A DNA stretch of 64,000 nt, taken from Flocculibacter collagenilyticus (GTDB lineage: Bacteria > Pseudomonadota > Gammaproteobacteria > Enterobacterales > Alteromonadaceae). The DNA lies in assembly GCF_016469335.1 (NCBI RefSeq), contig NZ_CP059888.1, positions 2,604,001-2,668,000 on the forward strand. The letters are read 5' to 3'. This document shows, one piece after another, positions 57,252 to 64,000 of this stretch; the first letter of the stretch is position 1, and every line of letters begins with the position of its first letter. Below the pieces are notes generated by a model. It was not told the DNA's origin, searched no databases, and saw only the letters and a program-made list of their open reading frames with translations. Position numbers and translations under genes: made by a program.

Positions 57252-58589
57252 ATGGCTTTACAAAAAGATATTTTTACCGTTTCACGGTTAAATAACAGCG
57301 TTAAAACAATTCTTGAATACGAATTTAACGGTATTTGGCTAATCGGCGAAATTTCTAATTTTGTTCAACCTGCATCTGGGCACTGGTATTTCTCATTAAA
57401 AGACAATACTGCGCAAGTTAAATCAGCTATGTTTAGGGGAAATAACCGAAGCGTGCGTTTTATCCCCTCTAATGGCCAGCAAGTATTGGTAAAAGGCCGA
57501 GTAAGCATGTATACGCCACGCGGTGACTATCAGTTTATTGTTGAGCAAATGGAACCTGCTGGCGACGGCTTACTCATGCAGCAATTTGAACAACTTAAAA
57601 CCAAATTAGCTGCGCAAGGACTGTTTAATGCGGTTCATAAAAAGTCATTACCAAAACACATCCATAAAGTAGGTGTTATTACGTCGCCAACGGGAGCGGC
57701 AATTAAAGATATTTTAACAGTACTAAAGCGACGAGCGCCGCAGCTAGAAGTTATTATTTACCCCAGTACAGTGCAAGGCTCTGATGCGAATAAACAACTG
57801 ATAGACTCCATCAATATTGCTAATACTCGAAATGAAGTAGATGTATTATTAATAGGTCGCGGTGGTGGGTCATTAGAAGATTTATGGTGTTTCAATGATG
57901 AGGCGTTAGCTCATGCAATTTACGCAAGCCAGCTCCCAGTGGTCAGTGCGGTAGGACATGAGATAGACACCACAATTGCAGACTTTGTAGCAGATATTCG
58001 TGCTGCCACACCTTCCGCCGCCGCAGAATTAGTTAGCCCAGACCAAAGTGAGTTAGTTGAGCAACTGAATTACCAACGTAAACAGCTACGTAATGCCATG
58101 CTAAATACACTTAAACAGCAACAGTATCAACTCCACCTTCTGCAAGGAAAGTTATCGTACAATCACCCTGCAAGCAGACTCCAACAGCAATCACAACGCT
58201 TAGACGAACTAACAATGCGAATGCAGCACACTATTCAATCACTGTTATCAAGTCGCCAACATCAGTTAATTAAGTTACAACAGCGCCTTGAACAACACTC
58301 ACCTAAGCATGCTATTGCTCGGCAACACACAAATGTCAGTCAATTAAATCAGCGTTTAGTACATGCTATCAGCAGTAAACTTGAGAAAGAAAAGCATACA
58401 TTAGCATTACAAGCAGGCCAGCTTGACGCGTTTAGCCCATTAAAAATATTAGGCAGAGGCTACAGCATTACGAGTCATGCAAAATCAGGCAAAATTATCA
58501 AACTAGCGAATGATGTGAAAGTAGGTGAAACGCTGAAAACGCAACTTTCTGAAGGTGTCATTTACAGTGAGGTAAAAGAGTTAAGCTAG
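57252..58589 (+). CDS. xseA: Exodeoxyribonuclease VII large subunit
   Basis: A 445-aa subunit of ExoVII, which degrades single-stranded DNA. The N-terminal OB-fold contains WLIGEISNFVQPASGHWYFS and LKDNTAQVKSAMF. The catalytic core shows GVITSPTGAAIKDILTVLKR, LIGRGGGSLEDLWCFNDE and VSAVGHEIDTTIADFVAD. A long Gln-rich coiled coil follows (about 270-400). The start ATG at 57252 aligns with the family (MALQKDIFTVSRLN); the frame is open to 57219. Confidence 0.95.
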   Translation: MALQKDIFTVSRLNNSVKTILEYEFNGIWLIGEISNFVQPASGHWYFSLKDNTAQVKSAMFRGNNRSVRFIPSNGQQVLVKGRVSMYTPRGDYQFIVEQMEPAGDGLLMQQFEQLKTKLAAQGLFNAVHKKSLPKHIHKVGVITSPTGAAIKDILTVLKRRAPQLEVIIYPSTVQGSDANKQLIDSINIANTRNEVDVLLIGRGGGSLEDLWCFNDEALAHAIYASQLPVVSAVGHEIDTTIADFVADIRAATPSAAAELVSPDQSELVEQLNYQRKQLRNAMLNTLKQQQYQLHLLQGKLSYNHPASRLQQQSQRLDELTMRMQHTIQSLLSSRQHQLIKLQQRLEQHSPKHAIARQHTNVSQLNQRLVHAISSKLEKEKHTLALQAGQLDAFSPLKILGRGYSITSHAKSGKIIKLANDVKVGETLKTQLSEGVIYSEVKELS

Positions 58590-58613
58590 CGCTTTAAAGA
58601 TGAATTTAAATAT

Positions 58614-58649
58614 AAAAAAAGCGCTACAAACTTATCAAGGTTGCAGCGC
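58614..58649 (-). terminator. Intrinsic terminator after der
   Basis: Stem GCGCTACAAA/TTGCAGCGC (58621-58630, 58641-58649), one mismatch, followed on the minus strand by seven T (58620-58614). It lies 41 bases after the der stop and just beyond the convergent xseA end. Confidence 0.8.
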
Positions 58650-58689
58650 AATTGTATTTAACAATTAACGTCGTTATATAACAGCAACG

Positions 58690-60159
58690 TTATGACTTTT
58701 TATGGAACTTCATCATGCGCTGACGTTTGCGCATTTGTGACAAGGTTAATTTATTAGTACGACCAGCAAATGGATTATCGCTTTCTCTAAACTCAACTTT
58801 AATCGGCGTTCCCATTACATTTAACGCTTTTCGGTAGTAATTTGTTAAGTATCGCTTATACGAGTCTGGTAAATCATTAACCTGATTTCCATGAATAACG
58901 ACAATTGGAGGGTTATAACCACCAGCGTGAGCGTATTTTAATTTAACTCTACGACCACGAACTAATGGCGGCTGATGATCCGCCTGTGCCATTTCCATGA
59001 TGCGTGTAAGCATAGACGTGCCAACTCGCTTTGTGGCAGACGTGTAAGCCTCTTCTACCGACTCATATAAGTGGCCAACACCAGTGCCATGTAAAGCTGA
59101 TATGAAATGAATACGGGCGAAATCAACAAACCCTAAACGCCTATCAAGTTCAGATTTAATACGTTCTTTTACATAGTCTTCCAGCCCATCCCATTTGTTA
59201 ACCGCGATGACTAATGAACGACCTGCATTGAGTGTGAAACCAAGCAAGCTTAAATCTTGATCGCTAATTCCTTCTCGCGCATCAATTACCAATAAAACAA
59301 CGTTTGCGTCTTCAATCGCTTTCAACGTTTTAATCACTGAAAATTTTTCTACCGTTTCGTTTACTTTTTTGCGTTTTCTAACCCCAGCAGTATCAATGAT
59401 CACATATTCCCGATCATTACGCGTCATAGGGATATAAATAGAGTCACGGGTTGTGCCTGGCATATCGTATACGATAACGCGTTCTTCACCCAACATGCGA
59501 TTCGTTAAAGTAGATTTACCTACATTTGGACGACCAATGATAGCCATTTTAATTGGTCTGTCGGTAATATCTTCTTCAGCTGGCTCTTCACCATCTTCAA
59601 GCACATGTTCTAATTCTTCATAATCTGGCACAGCCTGACCAAATTCAGCATCTTGCTCGGCCATTTCGTCAATCACAGGCTTTAACGCATGCTCAATTAA
59701 TGACGCAACGCCTCGGCCATGTGCAGCAGCAATTTGATAAACTTCACCAAGTGCTAAAGCATAAAAATCACCAGACGCTGCTGTACCATCGATACCGTCT
59801 GTTTTATTTGAAACAACAAACACTTTTTTCTCTTGCTTACGCAAATGCATCGCAATCGCTTCATCAGCAATGGTTAAGCCGGCTCTCGCGTCAACTAAAA
59901 ATAATACGACATCCGCTTCTTCAATCGCTAGTAGCGATTGTTCAGCCATTTCTTGCTCGATGCCTTCTTCAGTACCATCAATACCACCTGTATCAACACA
60001 AATGAACTCGTAGCCTTCATAGTTCGCTTGGCCGTATTTGCGGTCACGAGTTAGCCCTGGAAAGTCTGCAACAAGTGCATCACGAGTCCGTGTTAAACGG
60101 TTAAATAATGTAGATTTACCAACGTTAGGTCGGCCAACCAGTGCAACAACAGGTAGCAT
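58690..60159 (-). CDS. der: Ribosome biogenesis GTPase Der
   Basis: A 489-aa double-GTPase (EngA) needed for 50S assembly. Two G domains have P-loops [15 protein letters not shown] (residue 7 on) and [15 protein letters not shown] (about 208 on). NKTD and NKWD are the G4 motifs, and the C-terminal KH-like domain ends in Lys/Arg-rich sequence. An acidic linker lies between the G domains ([20 protein letters not shown]). It is downstream of bamB, as in E. coli. Confidence 0.98.
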   Translation of the reverse strand: MLPVVALVGRPNVGKSTLFNRLTRTRDALVADFPGLTRDRKYGQANYEGYEFICVDTGGIDGTEEGIEQEMAEQSLLAIEEADVVLFLVDARAGLTIADEAIAMHLRKQEKKVFVVSNKTDGIDGTAASGDFYALALGEVYQIAAAHGRGVASLIEHALKPVIDEMAEQDAEFGQAVPDYEELEHVLEDGEEPAEEDITDRPIKMAIIGRPNVGKSTLTNRMLGEERVIVYDMPGTTRDSIYIPMTRNDREYVIIDTAGVRKRKKVNETVEKFSVIKTLKAIEDANVVLLVIDAREGISDQDLSLLGFTLNAGRSLVIAVNKWDGLEDYVKERIKSELDRRLGFVDFARIHFISALHGTGVGHLYESVEEAYTSATKRVGTSMLTRIMEMAQADHQPPLVRGRRVKLKYAHAGGYNPPIVVIHGNQVNDLPDSYKRYLTNYYRKALNVMGTPIKVEFRESDNPFAGRTNKLTLSQMRKRQRMMKFHKKS

Positions 60160-60341
60160 TTATTACCTCAAAAAATAGCGTTTTAAAACGGTGAAGTATC
60201 TTACAAGCTTAGTCTATGCAAACAACATATTCATGTATAAGACAACCACCGCATTTACGAGAATCAAATAAAATAGCAGGCTAATAATACCTACTTGAAA
60301 TAACGTTATAAAAACGAAAAAATTAAACTTTACAAAAACAT

Positions 60342-60372
60342 AAGAGGCAATGATATACATTGCCTCTTTTTA
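60342..60372. terminator. Intrinsic terminator between bamB and der
   Basis: A perfect 11-bp stem AAGAGGCAATG/CATTGCCTCTT (60342-60352, 60358-60368) with 5-base loop. The plus strand has the better T-run; on the minus strand T-rich sequence begins after two bases. It likely ends the bamB unit, so der would need its own promoter. Confidence 0.7.
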
Positions 60373-60433
60373 ATAGCGCTTTCACACAGAAAATATTATG
60401 GCGCCACAAAACGAACGCTAAAAGCAGCTCGTG

Positions 60434-61630
60434 TTACGGTACTGACAACGCCGATACTTCACCATCTCTGGTGTATAAAATCATCTGCTTACCTGCTGAT
60501 TTTGCAGGAACAAATAATCCTGAATCATCTAACTCAACTTTTGAGACAAACTTACCATCCGCCTTTGCCATCAAGTAGGCAACCCCTTCATTGTCACCAA
60601 CCACTACATAATCGCTAACCACTTCAGGTCCAGTAACACCGCGATTAGATAGTCCGGTTTGGCTCCATTTTTCAATTCCTGTTTGTGCATCAATAGCAAA
60701 AACATGACCTTGACTGTCAGTTACATATAAATTCGATGAATCATAAGTAAAGTCGACATAGGAGGCATATTCACGCTTCCACATTACACGGCCTGAGCGA
60801 ATTTCAAGGGCAACTAAGTTACCATTATAAGCAATACTGAATAAGGTATTGCCGACTACTTTTGGTTGTGTATCAACGTCAACTAAACGTGCTAAATCCG
60901 TTGCGCCTTTTGCTTCGGCAATTGGCGTTTCCCAAGCGGTGACACCTTGACTAGCGATAACCGCAGAGACTTTGCCAGTTGCACTGCCCACAATCACACC
61001 ACCATTGTTAAATAACGGTGCTGAAGAACCACGTAATGATAACGGTGGGATCTCTTGTTCAACTATCCAACGCTGCTCGCCATTATCAGGATGCAACGCA
61101 ATAATGTTACCTGCAGCTGTATGGACAAAGATAAGTCCTTCACCGAAAGCAACAGGCGCAATCACTTCACCTTTTACTTTGGTATGCCATAGCAACTCAC
61201 CAGTTTCGCTACTTAATGCAAACATTTCGCCATTTTCAGAGCCAATGTATACATTGCCGTAAGCGATGGTGACGCCACCAGATAGACGAGCCGATTTATT
61301 ACTTGTTATTTCCCAAAAACTAGCAGACTCACCTAGTGTTTGTTGCCATTTTTCGTCACCCGTTACGAGATCTAACGCTTTCACGATCCCATCACGGCTT
61401 GCAACAAACACGGTATCTTTATAAATCGCTGGGGTTAAACGGCTAAAATAGTGCTTAACACCACTGCCAATGCTAGTTTGCCAATTAACTTTTGGCTCAA
61501 ATTGCATTTCGAATTGAGGTATTGGCGCCACTTCTGAGACTTCATCTTCGTCGTCATCAAAAATTGCACACCCATTTAAATACAGCGCCATTGACGCAAT
61601 GGCTAAGGCTTTAAGGCTAGTACGAATCAC
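60434..61630 (-). CDS. bamB: Outer-membrane assembly lipoprotein BamB
   Basis: A 398-aa beta-propeller lipoprotein of the BAM complex. The signal peptide ends at ALYLNGC, so Cys21 is lipidated. PQQ-like repeats recur (GIVKALDLVTGDEKWQQTLG, GEMFALSSETGELLWHTKVK, GHVFAIDAQTGIEKWSQTGL), as expected for an eight-blade propeller. It lies 3 bases after yfgM. Confidence 0.96.
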   Translation of the reverse strand: MIRTSLKALAIASMALYLNGCAIFDDDEDEVSEVAPIPQFEMQFEPKVNWQTSIGSGVKHYFSRLTPAIYKDTVFVASRDGIVKALDLVTGDEKWQQTLGESASFWEITSNKSARLSGGVTIAYGNVYIGSENGEMFALSSETGELLWHTKVKGEVIAPVAFGEGLIFVHTAAGNIIALHPDNGEQRWIVEQEIPPLSLRGSSAPLFNNGGVIVGSATGKVSAVIASQGVTAWETPIAEAKGATDLARLVDVDTQPKVVGNTLFSIAYNGNLVALEIRSGRVMWKREYASYVDFTYDSSNLYVTDSQGHVFAIDAQTGIEKWSQTGLSNRGVTGPEVVSDYVVVGDNEGVAYLMAKADGKFVSKVELDDSGLFVPAKSAGKQMILYTRDGEVSALSVP

Positions 61631-61633
61631 AGA

Positions 61634-62263
61634 TTATCCTTGTACTGGAGCAGCTAAGTTATCGATTTTTTGCTGTAGCACTACATTACCTTCAAGACCA
61701 CCAGCATCAGCGGCGGCTTGATACGCAGTGCGAGCGTCGGCAACGTTACCTTGTTTAATTAAAATATCGCCTTTAATTTCTGCTGCGCGAGCTTTAAACG
61801 CCGTAGTATTTACTTTAGCAATAGTACTTAGTGCTGCATCAAAGTTACCTAACTCTGCTTGAACACGCGCTAACCGTGTAAGCGCAATACTTTTTAAACT
61901 GTCGTTTCCTGCATTTTCAGCTGCAAAGTTAAGCTGTGTTATTGCATCTTCAAGTTTATTAGCTTCCACCGCTTCTTTAGCCGAGATAAATGCAGCAAAA
62001 ACAGCGTACTGTGTGCCTTTATGTTTTTCGATATATGCATTAGCATCAGCTAACGCATCCGCATCACCTGCACTTTTCTCGATAACTTGCGCGAAGCCGT
62101 CAGAGGCAGTTTCAGCTTTTTCAATTTGCATCGCTGAATATTGACGCCAGCCAAAAATACCCGCTAAACCGATAGCTGCGCCTAAAATTATTGCATTACC
62201 GTTTTCTTTCCAAAAACGTTTAATCGCTTCAACTTGTTGCTCTTCTGAATTATAAATTTCCAT
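61634..62263 (-). CDS. yfgM: YfgM, ancillary SecYEG translocon subunit
   Basis: A 209-aa inner-membrane protein. The N-terminal cytoplasmic stretch EEQQVEAIKRFWKENG is followed by a single membrane helix (AIILGAAIGLAGIFGW, about residues 25-40) and a periplasmic TPR domain (LTRLARVQAELGNFDAALST; GDILIKQGNVADARTAYQAA). It works with the Sec translocon and periplasmic chaperones (family knowledge). It lies between hisS and bamB. Confidence 0.94.
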   Translation of the reverse strand: MEIYNSEEQQVEAIKRFWKENGNAIILGAAIGLAGIFGWRQYSAMQIEKAETASDGFAQVIEKSAGDADALADANAYIEKHKGTQYAVFAAFISAKEAVEANKLEDAITQLNFAAENAGNDSLKSIALTRLARVQAELGNFDAALSTIAKVNTTAFKARAAEIKGDILIKQGNVADARTAYQAAADAGGLEGNVVLQQKIDNLAAPVQG

Positions 62264-62272
62264 GACTTCCTC

Positions 62273-63547
62273 TTACAACCATTCTTTTAAAGTGTCAGCT
62301 AATGCGTTTAACGCAATGCTTTGTTGTTCTTGTTCTTTTCTTAAGTGCTTTACAGTAACCGTTTTATTAACGATTTCATCTTCACCAATAATTAACGCAA
62401 AGGAAGCACCGCTTTTATCTGCACGCTTCATCTGCTTTTTAAAGTTACCACCACCACAATGTGACATAATTTTCGCACTCGGCAGTTGGTCTCTCAATTG
62501 TTCTGCGACAATACTGGCATGACTTGCTGCTTGCTCTCCCATCGCACACACATATACTTGTGCTGGCGATAAATCAGCATTTGACGCCTCTAATGTTTCT
62601 AACAATAAGATCAAGCGTTCAATTCCCATCGCAAAACCAACTGCTGTAGTGGCTTTACCACCTAACTGCTCAACCAAACCATCGTATCGGCCACCCGCAC
62701 ATACTGTACCTTGCGCACCTAGCGAGTTAGTTACCCACTCAAAAACAGTACGATTATAATAATCTAAACCACGCACTAGCTTTTCATTAACCAGGTATTC
62801 GATACCTAATTCATCTAATCGTTCACATAATTGTGAAAAATGTTGTTTCGACTCTTCATCTAAGTGTTCGGATAACTTAGGCGCATCTTGCAGAACGGCT
62901 TGAACATCTGGGTTCTTCGAGTCCAAAACACGTAATGGATTAGAATACATTCTGCGCTGACTGTCTTCGTCTAAACTTTCTTTATGTTGCTCTAGGTAAG
63001 CAATCAGAAGATCACGATAGGCAGCGCGAGACTCTTTTGAGCCAAGGCTATTAATTTCTAGCGTTAAATGCTCAGCAATACCAAAACGTTTCCACATTCT
63101 TGCGGTCATTAAAATCATTTCAGCATCGATGTCAGGACCCGCAATACCAAATGCTTCTACACCTAACTGGTGGAATTGACGATAGCGCCCTTTTTGAGGA
63201 CGTTCATGACGAAACATAGGCCCCATGTACCATAAACGTTGCTCTTGATTATAAAGCAATCCATTTTGGTTTCCGGCACGAACACAACAAGCTGTGCCTT
63301 CAGGACGCAACGTTAAAGACTCACCATTGCGGTCTTCAAATGTGTACATTTCCTTTTCAACAATATCAGTAACTTCGCCTATCGAGCGTTTAAAAAGTTC
63401 TGTTACTTCAACAATTGGAAAACGGATCTCTGAATAACCGTAGGACGCTACAGTTTCACGAATAACCGATTCCGCCATTTGCCAAACAGGCGTTTGGGTC
63501 GGCAGACAATCGTTCATTCCTCTAATTGCTTGAATTTGTTTTACCAC
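62273..63547 (-). CDS. hisS: Histidyl-tRNA synthetase
   Basis: A 424-aa class II synthetase. Motif 1 region [20 protein letters not shown], motif 2 [12 protein letters not shown] and [20 protein letters not shown], HisA motif [16 protein letters not shown], and motif 3 [11 protein letters not shown] are all visible. Start GTG at 63547. It is 9 bases before yfgM. Confidence 0.97.
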   Translation of the reverse strand: MVKQIQAIRGMNDCLPTQTPVWQMAESVIRETVASYGYSEIRFPIVEVTELFKRSIGEVTDIVEKEMYTFEDRNGESLTLRPEGTACCVRAGNQNGLLYNQEQRLWYMGPMFRHERPQKGRYRQFHQLGVEAFGIAGPDIDAEMILMTARMWKRFGIAEHLTLEINSLGSKESRAAYRDLLIAYLEQHKESLDEDSQRRMYSNPLRVLDSKNPDVQAVLQDAPKLSEHLDEESKQHFSQLCERLDELGIEYLVNEKLVRGLDYYNRTVFEWVTNSLGAQGTVCAGGRYDGLVEQLGGKATTAVGFAMGIERLILLLETLEASNADLSPAQVYVCAMGEQAASHASIVAEQLRDQLPSAKIMSHCGGGNFKKQMKRADKSGASFALIIGEDEIVNKTVTVKHLRKEQEQQSIALNALADTLKEWL

Positions 63548-63695
63548 TGATTTAGTTTCCAGTTGTTTCTATTGTTGACAAAATAGCGCGCATTATAGCC
63601 GTTAACCTTAATTTGATAAAGCACAGGGTGTTGATTAACGCTCAAAAGCATTGAATGCTAGGACATATTAAAACGCACGCTTTTTCATTCGGTAA

Positions 63696-64000
63696 TTAAA
63701 GATTCGTCACTTTAATCCGGTTGCTTAAATATTGACGTACTTGAGACTCTAATTCATCAACAATATTATCGTTATTTATACGCAGTTTTTGTCGCTCACC
63801 GTTAACGTATAACCCACTTCTCGTTTTTGCCCCTGCAAGACCTACATCAGAAACTAACGCTTCACCTGGTCCGTTAACAACACAGCCAATAACCGATACC
63901 GTCATAGGGTCGATGATATCTTCTAAGCGCTCTTCAAGCGCATTCATTGTATTTACTACGTCGAACTCTTGTCTTGAACAGCTTGGGCAGGCAATAAAGT
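63696..64000 (-). CDS. ispG: IspG (GcpE), C-terminal part
   Basis: The C-terminal 100 residues of 4-hydroxy-3-methylbut-2-enyl diphosphate synthase of the MEP isoprenoid pathway. Cluster ligands are in [15 protein letters not shown] (two Cys) and [20 protein letters not shown] (third Cys and the conserved Glu). The frame is open to the end of the window, so the gene continues beyond base 64000. It is followed by hisS in the E. coli order. Confidence 0.95.
   Translation of the reverse strand, partial: FIACPSCSRQEFDVVNTMNALEERLEDIIDPMTVSVIGCVVNGPGEALVSDVGLAGAKTRSGLYVNGERQKLRINNDNIVDELESQVRQYLSNRIKVTNL

Overview
The window is chromosomal DNA from a marine gammaproteobacterium, most likely of the order Alteromonadales (Colwellia/Thalassotalea-like). 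This is inferred from the AT-rich composition, the close match of several blocks to the E. coli gene order (zapA-ygfB-pepP-ubiH-ubiI next to 6S RNA, gcvTHP, serB beside smp, holD-rimI-prfC, guaBA-xseA, der-bamB-yfgM-hisS-ispG), and small families typical of that order (DUF3718-like, extended ZapA, 2,4-dienoyl-CoA reductase under a TetR regulator). No species is claimed.

Layout. 1-4311: the end of the nuo operon (nuoL partial, nuoM, nuoN). 4332-8500: a DUF885-like lipoprotein without its zinc motif, a degenerate GGDEF protein, a zinc-ribbon protein and three DUF2589-like paralogues. 8959-12474: peroxide defence (ahpF, ahpC and divergent oxyR), followed by a 44-aa peptide gene. 12787-16717: an AraC regulator with an AhpD-like protein, yjdM, a stand-alone peptide deformylase, an OmpA-like lipoprotein, a strongly folded intergenic repeat and an HxlR regulator. 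16837-20705: mdaB, a truncated peroxiredoxin gene and a roughly 2.9-kb accessory insert holding a two-gene DUF3644 (HEPN-like) + SIR2 module between two tyrosine-recombinase remnants. This module is the best candidate here for an undescribed, probably anti-phage, system.

20820-31838: gcvP, gcvH, gcvT, ubiI, ubiH, pepP and ygfB on the minus strand, then divergent zapA and 6S RNA. 32091-41586: a DUF3718-like secreted protein, a TetR regulator with divergent fadH, fau, rpiA, serA, a CheW/CZB hybrid, a TIGR00266 protein and YchJ. 41739-47411: a solitary encapsulated-ferritin-like protein, an alpha/beta hydrolase, serB, an smp gene with no canonical start, a TatD nuclease and an S41 protease preceded by a 9-bp tandem repeat. 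47566-64000: pdxH, argS, prfC, rimI, holD, tRNA-Trp, an exported-protein gene broken by a stop codon, guaA, guaB, xseA, der, bamB, yfgM, hisS and the end of ispG.

Most genes are conserved housekeeping functions: respiration, one-carbon and serine/glycine metabolism, ubiquinone synthesis, translation, GMP synthesis, outer-membrane assembly and isoprenoid synthesis. Redox defence recurs (AhpC/F, OxyR, AhpD-like, MdaB, peroxiredoxin remnant). Accessory signals are concentrated at 4.3-8.9 kb and 15.9-20.7 kb.
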